A stretch of 64,000 nt of DNA. It comes from Steinernema hermaphroditum. Taxonomy: Eukaryota > Nematoda > Chromadorea > Rhabditida > Steinernematidae. Location of the stretch: the NCBI GenBank assembly GCA_030435675.1, contig CM059625.1, positions 2,356,001 through 2,420,000 on the forward strand, read 5' to 3'. Below, piece after piece: positions 47,402-60,039 of this stretch (the stretch's first letter is position 1; every line of letters begins with the position of its first letter). The translations under genes were made by a program, and so were the position numbers. Under the pieces are notes generated by a model. That model was not told where the DNA came from and made no database searches. It saw nothing but the letters and a program-made list of their open reading frames with translations.

Positions 47402-48900
47402 GTGCTTTTCCTGAAATCAAGTGCGGTAGATATTGATTACGAATAGGGTTGTCGAATACAGAAAAATCTTCGAATTTCGAACTTCGATTATTCTATTCGA
47501 TTCGACAACTCTATTTGCGACACATAGACAGAGAGCAGTTGGATGGCGCGCAGCTCATGATTAGAAGGATCTGAACAATGAAAGCATATGCGATCTCCCT
47601 TCCTTGTAGTAGAAGACAGACAAAGAATGTCCTTAAAGTACACGAGGTCTAGCACACGGCGGTTGTACCATGTGGTCTCAGCGCTGCCGCGAAGAACAAT
47701 CGCAGCTACGCATCATACTGGCTGGAAACTTTTAGCGCGTTACAGTAACCATCCAGAAAACGACTGAGCTACCAAACGCACAATATCTTTCAAACTCAAA
47801 AAGTTGAAAAGATGAACGTAACGGTACGACGAAGACGATGAGGCCCTTACTGACGCACATCGGTATCGACCGTCGACAAGTATTGGTGGCGCTAAACTAA
47901 ACTTGCGATCGCCGCTTATGCGACTGTTGAGGCGCCGGCACCATCGTACACCTAATATATTAAAATTTTGCGATATATTTTTCAAATGGGCGATCGAGCA
48001 CCGCGCTCAAAATATGAATACGTTCTCTGTAATTAAATGTCAGAAAGTGCCGTATTTTAATAGGCATAGTTTTTGGAAACAGTTCGCAAAGTCGCATACG
48101 GCACGAAATTCTTCAGCTTTCTTTACCTCTTCGCACTTCCGTAAACCATAGCATCTAACGCAAGAGACAGCCCTCTCCATGGCAACGAAGATTTCGTCCG
48201 CCTTTTCTTCATTACTCTCAGAACAAAGGCGCTGCTACAGATCGGAATGTTAATGGTAAGTGCAAGATTTGATGGACAGCAATGTTAAAATCACATGGAA
48301 CATCAATGCGCTTCAAGTTGCAATGGTGACAAATGAGCGGTAAGACCACTTCACGTTGAAGTGAGGACACACGAGCGGTAGGATACATATCTGCCGGTGT
48401 TCGACACTATGCGGATCTAGGAAAATTATTCAATAACGAGATTAAGGAAAGGGTCCGCAGTGCATTCCGCGTAACAGATGTTTTACATTGTTTACATGTT
48501 GTGCGCGCATGTCATTGTTGACGCGCTGAAGAAAGCCGCAGTCGCCCTAAGGACAATGCTGCTGTGGCGAAGTGACTTCTTGTCATGTTTCTGATCCAGC
48601 GCTATCCAATAAACAGTTCTTGCTCTTATTTGTTCGGTCCACTTGTCTACACCCACCACCGACAACATCACTGACTATGATGTGTAGTCTATAATACTGC
48701 CTTCAAGTTTATACATTTTAAGTTGATAGTGAATTTGGATAATGTAACAGTTCATTGAAATTATGAGACAAACGGTAAAGATTATATGTCGGAAGATTTG
48801 AAACAGTGGTCAGTGGTCAGTTCAAGAAACTTTGCTAGGCTAGTGAAACTCATACAGGTCTAGTTGCCTGCCACACATTCGTCTAGAATGGATATCCCTG
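47402..48900. other. Intergenic region
   Basis: No gene is supported. I specifically searched the minus strand here for Tudor exons belonging to the BRCT-only gene and saw none. A short AT-rich imperfect palindrome (TCGAATTTCGAACTTCGATT) lies at about 47472. Confidence 0.3.
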
Positions 48901-49618
48901 CTACAGAATTTCCTCAGCGCTCCAGTATTCATCCTTGTCCAGAGTCCCAACGGTCGGAGTAGCCAGATACAGGAGACCGTCGACAAAGTCGGCGGAGTCA
49001 GAAGACGAAGCAGCGATGGGTACCGGAGTTGAAGGTGCTAACATGTATGAAGGAACGAACTTTTTCCAACACTTTTTCTGTTTTTCAAAATGCTTCTCTG
49101 CCTACACGAATAAATTAGTTAAATCGACTTCGTTCTGGACCTTTTTCAGAAGCAAAGGCAGACGCTTGGCAGTGATTACTATGGTGTCAGTGATTCCTTT
49201 AGCGTAGCATTCCGATGCTAAGACACGGGACACGGCAAACCCTCTGGTCACGTTTGACAGGCGCGATACCACTGAGTAAGAAACGTCGGACTAAAACGAT
49301 TTAGAGGACAAACATGGTTCCCTATTTGTGTACCTTTTTCATCCTCAGCTGTGCTGATAGAAAGTTGAACTCGACGTCGAACTCTTTCGCGAGAACGTCG
49401 AAAAACCAAGCGGGGTCATCCAAACCCTCAGATTTAAGCAGGAAAAAGTCCAGTGTTTGCCCAATGTCCTTATAGTCATTCTCCATAAACTTATCGAACG
49501 AAGCAATGGCAGTCTGCTTTTCTCGTTGTCGGCGTTCTGAGTTTACCAAGTTCGACTGGTCATCGATGTTCGGTTGTGGCTCCCCCGATGGAGAAGTGGG
49601 GTATCCATCCGTATCCAT
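48901..49618 (-). CDS. Unidentified 211-aa helical protein, three exons
   Basis: Exons 49334-49618, 49141-49290 and 48901-49101 all have lengths divisible by three and join in phase 0 at GTACAC/TTTTAG and GTCCAG/GTGTAG. The N-terminus (MDTDGYPTSPSGEPQP) is disordered. Then come helices (FDKFMENDYKDIGQTLDFFL, WFFDVLAKEFDVEFNFLSAQ, ITAKRLPLLLKKAEKHFEKQ). The acidic C-terminus reads DSADFVDGLLYLATPT and ends DEYWSAEEIL. No family was recognised. It could be a subunit of a helical complex. Its start is 443 bp from the divergent gene at 50061. Confidence 0.65.
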
Positions 49619-50060
49619 CCTCTCTGTGACCTGATCAGCGAAATAAATGACTCAAAAGCATGTACGGTATGGCGCGAAAAGCATAACACGATAGGAAAGT
49701 TATTGCAAAATCGTAAACTAGCCCAGATCGACTGGCCAACTTTTGCCGAAACAAGATAGTATTTTGCAGGAGTACGATTTTGTAACAACTTTCTCATCTC
49801 CTATGTTTTTTGCACCATTCGCAGATCAACAACGTCGTCCGCATCTGGTGTTGTTTACCACGAACATTGATCAAAATAAGAAGCAGTCGCGCAGCTCTTT
49901 GTGCTTCTCCTTAAGGACGGTCACGAGGTGGAACGATGGCTCCTTAAGGCGACTATAAACACATATTGATCCATTCAAATGAGATCAATATAACGAATTG
50001 TTGACAGGGTGAAATGTGCGTTAACCCACCACCAATAGTTCGATGAGTTTCTTTCAGATT

Positions 50061-50422
50061 ATGGCCGAATCCAACGAACAGTGTACTCACAGTTTCGATC
50101 ATGGATACTTTGAAGATCGACGACAGAGAACGATCCGCCTGTGGAGATGCATTCGTTTCTTTTCCTTTTTCTTTGCAAGCGCTATATTGGCTGCCCTCAT
50201 CTTTTACGGAATCGTCAGGCATATTGTCGAACAAGAACAGCGAGCATCACGATGTGTGCGCGAAATCGAGAGAATGAACGTAAGTTTACATCGCTTTCTA
50301 TCGACATTACATTGAACTGATTTTAGCCTCTCCTAGTTGGCAACACAGAAATCCATCGAGCATGTCGCCTCGGCGACACGAAGATGCTCTTTAAGTATGG
50401 CTGGGACTCCTACGGAGCCTAG
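50061..50422 (+). CDS. Small single-pass membrane protein (104 aa), two exons
   Basis: Exons 50061-50279 and 50327-50422 join in phase with GTAAGT and TTTTAG ends. A TTTCAG acceptor lies 3 nt before the ATG, a likely spliced-leader site. The N-terminus is charged (DRRQRTIRLWRCIR). It is followed by a hydrophobic helix (FFSFFFASAILAALIFYGIV) and a charged segment (RHIVEQEQRASRCVREIERM). The C-terminal exon has GNTEIHRACRLGDTKMLFKY. Topology is probably N-in. An AATAAA signal follows at about 50493. No family was recognised. Confidence 0.65.
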
Positions 50423-50865
50423 ATGGATCGTGGGATCCAACGTTTTTGCCCCTTTCAAACTCCTCTGTTGTAATTAAAAGCATGTCACATAAATAAATTT
50501 ACCCAACTGCTTGGCTAACCCATAACTGTATAGTGAATATGGCAAATGACTGTATTAATGGTGCGTTTCTGTGACAAAGAGGATAAACAGTGTGGATAAC
50601 GCCCCGCTGAGTGAAGTCCAAAACGGCAAGCCGAAAATCACTGCGGTGACACCTGCTCGATATCCGATCATTAGGGGATCGTCCATATTATGATGTAAGC
50701 TGAACCGGTGGGGAATTTCATTGACTAGGTCACCTCAATGAGCGCAGTTGTTATGGCAACGTTATGTCGCCCGCCAGAACAGTCTGGCTGCTCAATGGAT
50801 ATCAGAGCGACTCCACGTCGCACTGTTTTTTTATTGTTTTTTGTTGCTTTGTGGAACAAGCACCT

Positions 50866-52759
50866 ATGACCGATTCCGTTTTCGGATCGTCTGCGGTCCG
50901 AAAGTACCACTCCCCGCGAACAGTGGGAATTATCCCCAGAGGCCGGCTCAGTTCCGACTCGGAGCCAACTAAGACGAGCCCCAGCCAGCTCGGATTGCGA
51001 AATGCCGCCGAGTCGGCATCTCTGCTCAAGATGTTTTAATCTAGTAATCTAGTATTTTGGCATACCGATGCTTTTTAGCAACGTGCACGAAATTCACACT
51101 TCATTATGACAACCTGATTTACAATGCGAGGTGATATAGTAGACCTTTCAGTGTATCTTCGCAATCTCGCAGCGAATCGACGTGAACCGAGCTATTGTTT
51201 CAAAATTTAGTAAGCTCAGCAGTCACTCTGAGTTCTATTAACGTTTGCTATTTAGAAAATTGCAAGAGTTACAAACGATCTCCACATAAGAGACAGAGTG
51301 TTGTGTGGGCCAATATGGTCCCAGAGAACACACGAGCCGCCTCCCCTCACTCAAATCGGACAGTAAGGTACTGCAATTTAATTGAGAACAGGTTTTTTAC
51401 CGTATACTTCAGATCGCTACCAAGAAAACAATTACCGCAATACGGAATTTCAACAACGACTTTTCTTCTACCACCGCCGTGCGCTTCGGCCATCACACCG
51501 GTAAGAGCAGCCCCCGCAAAAAGTTATGCATTGTAAGTGGTTTTCGTGAGCGCGCGACAGATACAATCTATTCCATATAATTCCACAATCTCGGAAAGAT
51601 CTATTTCTCACTCTCACTATTTCAGACTACGATACTTGTTAAAATTTATACCGCGAGTGATTAGAGAGGTACTACCACGAATAAAAAAAACCCGGAGAAG
51701 GAGTATCGTTCCTCTATGTCTAGTTAAAGTCATGAAGAACCTACTGCATTGGACTACTTCCCACCGCTGATAAGCCATAGGTGATTCTGTGAAGGCGTAA
51801 ATATGCAGCTGTAGTAGACCCTTCTCAGGAGCCTTTTCCTTTTATGCGACCTTTAATCCAGATTTCCATGAGTGACTAAGAGAAAAGCAAATCAAATTGT
51901 TTTAATTCAATTTTTATAGATAAGCTGCGGCTTAGGCCGTTGATGAAAATGCATAAAAATGAGGAGCAGACTGTCCCATCCGATGGCTCTTTACCGTAGC
52001 GTGCGTTGCAACACCAGATTGAAACTTATTAAATTTTCGAAAACCATATTGTCGTAAGAGAATTTTTCAGAACAACTACATCGTCGGTTTAGCCGACATC
52101 CGATTTATGGAAGGACGCCCAAAGGAAATACTTCAAAGTAAAGTTACCAGAGACATGTGGTATTTATAATTTGTTTTAGGTCATCATGATAGCTTTAATT
52201 CAACACGATCTGCGATAAAACGAACTCCGCGTAAGTAGTGGCCTATCTTTCTGAAACCTAAAAGATCAAGTTGTCACACGTTACCCAATGCAGATCAACG
52301 TCTTTGAATAGCACCTTGAGCTCGACATTTGGTGATAGATTTAGTTACATATCATTTGTTCCCGTTTATCTCCCAGGATGAACTCAAAATTCTGTTGATA
52401 CCGACTGGTCAGCTCCGCATAATCAGCAAACACGGGATATTGAGATTATTATTCACACAAGTCGATCGTTTGTGTGGTAAGTTTCAGCGCGGTCCGAGGC
52501 TGACACCTTGCAGAGCGCCCAACTGAGATCACGACATCAGATTCTTGTGTGAGATGTATCCCATAATGGCGGTATTGGAAGCAGGCAAACTTCCCTAGAT
52601 GTTTAGTTGTTTTGATAGGTTCTAAATTGTAGTTTTGCTGTATCAATCGCGAAAAAGACAGCGATCGGAAATATTCACATTGAAAGTCATTAATTTTCGT
52701 GTGGGAACAGCTGGTTTTCCTACAACTTTATAATACGTATTGCTTTTAGAATGGCAGTG
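50866..52759 (+). CDS. Unidentified basic, Ser/Thr-Pro-rich protein, six exons
   Basis: The start is MTDSVFGSSAVRKYHSPRTV. Exons at 51256-51362, 51413-51532, 52071-52137, 52180-52230 and about 52346-52476, then a short last exon, join in phase. The middle has repeated SP/TP sites in basic context (KSYKRSPHKRQ, HHTGKSSPRKK, AIKRTP), typical of proteins phosphorylated by cell-cycle kinases. The C-terminal part is hydrophobic and beta-like (DELKILLIPTGQLRIISKHG). That order, basic SP-rich linker followed by a short beta domain, is loosely like Borealin of the chromosomal passenger complex, but I cannot claim homology. The first donor (AAGAT|GTTTTA) is weak, though its phase fits. Confidence 0.4.
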
Positions 52760-53580
52760 ATTATGAATTTCCATTTGGAAGCAACGCCGGAAGGGAAAAC
52801 ATCGTCGAAGATCGTGCAGAAGACAAGGTCAGAAGCGCGATATGAACCGCTCCCTGTCCACAATAAAAATTTACATCGTTAATTTATATGTGACTTGTTT
52901 TTTAATAAACGTTGTTGGTGAAACAATGGCTAATGGTGCTAGCAGTTAAATTCGTAACATCCTCTGTTTCAACAGGTTTACTTCGCTGTATGTTGCTCAG
53001 TCGATCAACAGAAAACTGCTGTAGAAATCGTAATTCAAAACAAAATGAATTGCGTCAAACCCTGTTCTCTCACAAGACCAAGAGCGTTCTTATTACGTTC
53101 TACGTTCTATATACGTTCTAAACAAGACCAAGTAAGAACATTCGTTGTAAACAATTTCACCGAAGGTGAAGCCGTTCCCCGCTATGTTGCCTCCACGGAT
53201 AATAATGAACAATGAAACAAAAATCCTTCTCCCCAAACACCCTGAACATACAGAGCATGATAACGCGTATTCATTTGTGCACTCAGGCAGCTTATCCCCC
53301 AATCACCTGTAGGATCTCCTCACCTTGCACATTTCTGACATCACGCTAAGGGTATGCGGATTCCTAAGCGCACTTGTGAACTCGGTTTCATATTCGGATG
53401 GGAGGACCAGGAAGTGGTCGCTGCACCCTCATAGTCGATGTGTCTTTAACTCAATTCAATTTCTATGCCACAACGGTTATCTGAAACGTTTGTACAGGGA
53501 AATCTGAATGAGAGCAATCACTAATCTTTAGGTATTAAAATACAATTCTTATGTACACTCCTGATAAGTGAGACTTCATA

Positions 53581-55004
53581 CAGTGCGTCCAGTAATGATA
53601 CGTCCACCTCTTTTTTCTTGCATATCTCGCGATTAACGAACTTTGACAAACTGCGACATACACCATTTGAAAGAGCAGCCAAAATAACGGTACTTAGCAT
53701 AAAAAGTTCGGAGTTCGGTGTTGGAGTTTGGTGAAAAAAATATGGTTTTTTTAAAAATAGGCCCAGATTGCTGTCCAGAAATGATACGTCCACCCAACGA
53801 AAAATTCGCTGTTTTCTGTTTTTTTGCGTTCGTTTTGCTTCAGATTCACTGTTATTCATAGCTCTACGATGTTCAAGGGTTGTTTTGTGAGTGGTGGGCC
53901 GCGACCCGTGCTCAAAAGATGTCGTAAAAGGCCAAATTGTGGTGCTCCATGCCGAATACTTATTTACACGTCCAATTGTGTAAATCCTCCTCACCAATAG
54001 CCCCCAAACCACGCAAACCGCCGTTTTACGTGTCGAGAATCACACAGGCACACAAATGAGATTATTTAAGTGCTTCTCGGCATCACTTCCAGTTCAAAAC
54101 TTAAGACCCCAACTTGACCTGCATTCTTGTTCGGGTCCCAGAACGATCTGGAATACGGTATTTTCGGCTTTTTTCATCGCCACCACGTTTTAGAGCGTAT
54201 GCGAAAACCCTCCATATGTTTTATTCCATGAAAAATGATGTATCTTTCAACGTATTTCACGATATTCCACGTACCATGGAATTTACAATGGAAAAAGGCA
54301 GTTTTTCATGGGATTTTTCAAGATCCACAAATATTTTGAAAAGTACTCCATTTTCCAAGGAATAAAACATATGGAGGGTTTTCGCAGACGCTCTAAAACG
54401 TGATAGCGATGAAAAAGGCCGAAAATACCGTATTCCGGATCGTTCCAGGACCCGGGCAAGAAAACAGGTCAAGTTGGGGTTCTACGTTTTGAAGGGCAAG
54501 TGATGCCCATAAACGCTTAAATGATCTCACTTGTGCACCTATGTAATTCTCGACGCAGATAACGGTGTTTTGCGTGGTTTGGAAGCTGTTTGCGAAGAAA
54601 ATTTACGCAGTTTGACGGCTAGATAGGTATTCGGCATGGAGGACTACAATATGCTCTTTTTCGACCTCTGTTAAGCAAGTGGAACGGCCTATCATTTGAG
54701 AAACAACCCTGGAACACCGTAGAATTATGAATAACAGTGAACCTGAAGCAAAACGAACGCAAAAAACAGAAAACAGCGAATTTTTCGTTGGGTGGACGTA
54801 TCATTTCTGGACAGCAATCTGGGCCTATTTTTAAAAAAACAATATTTTTTTCACCAAACTCCAACACCGAACTCCGAACTTTTTATGCTAAGTACCGTTA
54901 TTTTGGCTGCTCTTTCAAATGGTGTATGTCGCAGTTTGTCAAAGTTCGTTAATCGCGAGATATGCAAGAAAAAAGAGGTGGACGTATCATTACTGGACGC
55001 ACTG
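53581..55004. mobile_element. Tc1/mariner-type foldback element (1.42 kb near-palindrome)
   Basis: The left half is nearly the reverse complement of the right half, with its centre at about 54293. The ends read CAGTGCGTCCAGTAATGATA and its complement, and each is bordered by TA (53579-53580 and 55005-55006), the target duplication of Tc1/mariner transposons. A motif like the tip (TCCAGAAATGATACGTCCACC) recurs about 190 bp inward on both arms and could be a second transposase-binding site. Frames on both strands mirror each other and encode no transposase, so the element is non-autonomous. Confidence 0.85.
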
Positions 55005-55374
55005 TATACAGTCCCGTCAGTGGCCAAAATGGGATCTTCAACCATAGCTATTGCTTCCTTAGACATTTCAAACACACGTTATCAGCACAATCATGAAAAT
55101 TTGCGCAAACGCGACCAAAAACAGACTATTCTTCAATTTTGCTTGACGCGAGTTCTCCTCAAACGTTCTGTTTGTTTTCAATCTCAAATTCAAGACGTTC
55201 ACCGTCACTGTCGCGATGGTTATACCTCCACCTTTTTCTTGTCGCATCCCAGTCGTCGTCGACGGTCGATCGAGTTCAGTTAGTGGTCGCACTGTTACGC
55301 AACACCGCTTCACCTGATTTCCCGCCCGGTCGATTTTGATGTTTTCGCCCTTCGAAAATCGTTAGCGGCCAGAA

Positions 55375-58189
55375 ATGGAACTCCGCCATTTTCTGCTTGC
55401 TGCTACACTTCTTCTAAACATATTAGCTGACGATGACGAATTGAATCTACACGGACGCATCTCGCGCTATGAAATCGTCCGAGTGTCGAAACGGATCGTC
55501 AAGCGATCCGCACCATTTTATTCACATCCTCCGGACGAACATCTGACGTTTCACGTCTTCGGACGGACGCTTAACGTCATTTTGACTCCGGGCTTTTCGG
55601 CTATTCATCCGCTATTGGAAGTCTTCGGTGTCTACCGAAATGTCACTGAGGCAGTTAAGATCGATGCAAACCAGTTCTTCACAGGGAGGCTTAAAGGTAT
55701 GTTGACCTTACATCATATTTCATATTTCGCGGTATTTCATCAATGATCTGAAGTAGCTTTTGGACAGAAATTTGAATTAGTGGAAAGGCATGTCGACGAT
55801 TTCGTTTTAGAAGACTACAAAGCGGATGCGTTCTTCAGTCACAACGATGGAAAAGGAATCATCGGACGAATCGACTTCCAAAACGATTCGCTCTTCTTCG
55901 AACCCGCCGCCGCGCATCGTCCCAATCCCAGCGTCAAGCCATATGACGATGAGGAGGTCCTCGTCTATCATGTAAAAGTCAACCTTTCTGACCGCTTTAT
56001 CACAATTCAGTTCAGGCGTCGGATGTCATCTCGAATCATTCCGGAAATCTGCTCATCGACCGTTCTAACGACTTCTACCTGCACCGAGCCGTGAGCCCGA
56101 AATATCCGAGTGTGTTCGAGCGACTGGCTCGGCAAAAACGGCAGCTGGATGTGGATGCAGAGCCAGTGAAGCTATCAAGATGCCCAATCAAGTTGGTGGC
56201 CGACTACACGTTCTATCAAGTGATTGGTCATGGAAATATCGCATACACCTCCCGCTACCTTGTGAGTGGCAACAGTTTTAGGATGATTTTCACATCATTG
56301 TTTAGATAAGTATGATAGAACGAGTGAATTCCATATTCACAAAAGTTGATTTCGGAATCGATACGAGAGGACAACATCTGATCGGAATAGGACTGATGAT
56401 TAAGGAGATCCGCGTTCATCGCGAATTCAACGACAGGCCCAAATATAACAACAACCACGTCAGAAACGTGGATTCACTGGCACTTCTAGATGTGAGCTGC
56501 AGCTTGTTTCGTTTTTGCAAACATACCTTTTTTCAGGACTTCGCCAAATACGAGGCCGATCGCAATTTCTGCCTTGTTCATTTGGTCACCGCCAAGGTGC
56601 TTGCAGAGGGAGTACTTGGAATCGCCTATGCCGGACAGATGTTTGCCGAATCCGAGTTACCTGGCAACGTCCCGGGGATTTGTGGTGGAAGCGAGTTTTG
56701 TGACAATACCAACCAGTATCATTGCTTGAACGCTGCAGTCACCTCGGTCATGGGTATGACGGGCGAACGACTGTCCACTCGTGAGACGGACCTTGTGATG
56801 GCGCACGAATTCGGTCACAACTTCGGAGCGAAACATGACAACGACGCCGGCTGCATTCCTGCGTCTAACAAGGGCGGCAGCTTCCTCATGCACCCGAATG
56901 CTGTACGGGGTTACGACCCAAATAACTATGTGAGTTCGCCTTTGCAAAAAGCTAAAAGAATAAGTTACTAGTGAACGATTCTCCTACAGTTTGTATCAAT
57001 TTGCACTCGGTTTATTACAATTTATATGGTGTGCCTAGTTTCACTCAATTGTATGTAAATAAGGGGCAGCAAACCATCTTTCAAATCTCCCTCTAACACG
57101 TCTTCTTTAGAAATTCTCACCATGCTCAATCTACGGCATGAACATGGTAATGTCTCGCCATGCATCGAAATGCTTCGTCGCCCCTGTTGTCAGCTATTGT
57201 GGGAATGGCGTCGTCGAGCCAACCGAAGACTGCGATGCCGGAGTGGACGATGATCGCAACAGAGACAGTTGTTGTACGGCCAATTGCAAATTCCGGCACA
57301 TAAGTAGTTCTGACAAGGCAGTGTGCTCTCCATCGAACTCGATATGCTGCGAGCAGACCTGCACCGTTTCTCCATCTACCGTAACTTGTCATCATGGAGC
57401 GCCCGATAGATGCATTGCGCCCACAAACTGCACGTATGTTTCAGTTGCAGCGTATATGTGGCCTTTATTAATGGCCACGCACAGATCTCTTTCCAATTTC
57501 TATACAATATGGATCCATGCATTCATACTGTTTCCTTTCCAGGGGCAACTCGGTCGACTGTCCTCCTCTAAAGCCAATGCCCGACGGCTCGCCATGCTAC
57601 GACAACGGAGAGTGTCAGAATGGCGTCTGCATGTCCTTCTGCCAGAAACATGGCCTAGAGTCCTGCCTTTGTGAGAACGAAGCCCAGTCGTGCCTTCGAT
57701 GCTGCCGTGAGTCGGTCGACAGCCCATGTATACCGCACAAAAGCAGACAGCTCATGCTGAATGGATCCAGATGCTTCTATGGAGTTTGTAATAATGTAAG
57801 TAAAATGGTTTTGTTTTCTCAAATTGTATCCACTTTCAGGGCCTGTGCGAGAAATCAACGACCGATTTTGTGAGATATTTTCAAACATTTTGGACGGACC
57901 CGATTTTTTTTGGTATTATCTACTTAATGTATGTTCAATTTAACAATGTGTTTTCAGTTCGATTAACGCGAAACAACTGGGTTTTTATCGTTATCGTCAT
58001 ATCGCTCATGGTGTGGATTCCCATCAGCTACTGTGTCACGCATAATGCAAGTTACAATTCCGACAAACGTACACTATTTTTACTGTTTAGGACGAATTGG
58101 AAAGAAAGGAGAGCAGAAAGCGAAGAATGCAGGATAGGCCAACGCTGACTGCTGCGTTCAAGATCGGTTCCCAGGAGTCCATTTCTTAA
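55375..58189 (+). CDS. adm-4: ADAM17/TACE-type membrane metalloprotease (ADM-4 homologue)
   Basis: A signal peptide (MELRHFLLAATLLLNILA) is followed by a prodomain and a furin-type site (ARQKRQLD). The catalytic domain begins CPIKLVADYTFYQVIGHG and contains the zinc-binding HEFGHNFGAKHD (about 56802-56837), with the Met-turn region GGSFLMHPNAVRGYDP. A Cys-rich disintegrin-like region (CGNGVVEPTEDCDAG ... CCTANC ... CCEQTC) and a membrane-proximal domain (GECQNGVCMSFCQ, CLRCC) follow. Next are one transmembrane helix (NWVFIVIVISLMVWIPISYC) and a short basic tail ending SQESIS. All ADAM17 landmarks are present in order, and introns are short. The enzyme sheds ectodomains of membrane proteins at the cell surface. 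Exon joins were checked at several junctions, including an acceptor GAATTAG at about 55777. Confidence 0.9.
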
Positions 58190-58199
58190 ACTGCCTTAT

Positions 58200-59320
58200 A
58201 CTCAGATCTGGATGTGCCTTGATGATGTGTTCTGGTGGGTGGGATATGTGTAAACAGTTTTGGAGTAAAAGAAGAGATGCATGCTAGGAAGCTGCATACT
58301 TGTATCGCAAAACTTTTATGAACTGAAGCAGCTTTCCCTGGGTCACGGGTGGAAAGGATGCATAAGCGATGCTGGATCCTGGCATACGCATGGATCGTCC
58401 AGAAGAACGTCGAGCTCTCGAATCTGCTTAACAAAGGCCTCTGGCAAAAGGCTTATACAACGAAATAGTAATTTAATATGTCGGGCAAATTTCCAATAAC
58501 AGTTCCTCGATAAGCTTGTTTGACTGATCTGGATGCTACGCACCGCAGTGTCTCATCTATCTGGGACGGATACGGAGCATTACGCTGCTCTGGGAATGGC
58601 CCGCAAACTCCCTAAACTGCATCTCCTACACCTTCCTAAAGCTTTGTGATACACGGATCAGTTAAAACACTGATATCAGATGCACGCTTGTGGAAGGCCG
58701 CGTAGAATCCTGGGTCGAACATTCCACAGTCATGAAAATAGCGATGCACATTAGAAAGGCTTGTACGAAACAAATTGCTGCATAGCTCGGAAAAATTGTT
58801 TGAAAGGGCGAATATCAAGAAAACTAAAGAAGGGCAGTGCTCCTTCATGGCTGATTTTCTACACCCAGCACTTAACAGTTCCAAAGTTAACTGAACTATT
58901 GATAAGCAACCAGAAGCAGAATTCCAGCTGGAACTACTGATAAACAACCATAAAGTGATATATTCGCAATCTTATTTCTCTTTTAAGCCATAAAATTTCC
59001 TAATATTTCCTGTCATGTCAATAAATTAACAGTTTCAAATTGTGCTAGTTGGGCAAAGAGCGGAAATATCATATGTTTTGATATACCTAGGTCACATAGT
59101 CGACGAATCTCGCAAATGAACTTGCCGTCACGGAAAATTTGTTTGCCGTCTTTTTTGTTTATCAATATCAGTTTCGAACTGTTGTTTGCCTCCCACTTAT
59201 TATTATTTACAATATCTGATTTCCATCGATGTTGACAGTTTACATTTGCGTTCCTCCAAGGCATCCGATTTCTACCAAATATGGAATCTGTCGCCCATAA
59301 AAGCCACCTCAAACAGGTGC
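58200..59320. other. Intergenic region between ADAM17 and lectin genes
   Basis: No gene is supported. Short frames occur on both strands without domains. The lectin promoter presumably lies in the last few hundred bases. Confidence 0.3.
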
Positions 59321-59336
59321 CCATCCATCCACCAAC

Positions 59337-59928
59337 ATGGTTCGTCTTACCATTCTCGTCGTGGGTCTCACTCTCATCGCCACCTTCTTCACTGCTGAAG
59401 GTGCTCTATCAATGCCGAGCTCTTCTCTTGGACGCTCAGGTACATTTAACATAAGAGCAACTGGTATGCTTATAGGCGCCAAGTGCGACTACGCCTGGCA
59501 CAATCACGGCTCCCACTGCTACCGTATCTTCTACAACAAGCAGACATGGTTCGAAGCGGCTGACCGTTGCGCTAAGTATGGTGGTGCTTTGACGACCGTC
59601 GAGGATGCCTTGGAAGACGGATTCCTCGGAGGGCTTCTCACTGGCCCCGGACTCAATCTCCCCCATTGGATCGGTGTAATTCGCAAGAACATGGAGATGC
59701 CGGCGGTTTGGGTCGATGGTGTCAAGCGCAACTTCTCTCGCTGGCGTACCGGAGATGCCGATTACACAAAGGCAGAAACCACCTGCGTCCGGGTAGTCTT
59801 CAAGCTGACGTTTTGAGTGCAAAAAGACACTGCTGTAGGCCATCGCTTCATCAACTTCTTCTACCGAATGGCTCGCTGAAAGCTGCGACAAGGACTACCC
59901 CTTCGTCTGCAAGAAGCCGAGCAACTGA
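59337..59928 (+). CDS. Secreted single-domain C-type lectin
   Basis: A signal peptide (MVRLTILVVGLTLIATFFTA) leads into a C-type lectin domain. Landmarks are CDYAWHNHGSHCYRIFYNK, TWFEAADRCAKYGGALTTV, HWIGVIRKN and AVWVDGV, and the C-terminal ESCDKDYPFVCKKPSN. The last part is in a different frame from the first. A 46-nt intron (59793-59838, GTAGTC to CTGTAG) restores it in phase 0. A second possible intron of 36 nt (59440-59475, GTACAT to TTATAG) would remove 12 codons. Neither an EPN nor a QPD sugar-binding triplet is visible, so calcium-dependent sugar binding is uncertain. The protein has 181 or 169 aa. Roles in nematode immunity or host contact are known for the family. AATAAA follows at about 60033. 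Confidence 0.85.
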
Positions 59929-60039
59929 GCGGATGATTACCGCAATGCGTATTTTTACAAGGTGTAGGTGGAGGTTACCAGGCTACTTGAAAATGAGCCG
60001 TTTATTTACTCGCAAGTTTCAGTTACTCAGCAAATAAAT

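Noticed and set aside
53521..55075. Two mirrored open frames of about 160 codons
   Set aside because: They are the two arms of one palindromic element and contain no transposase motif.
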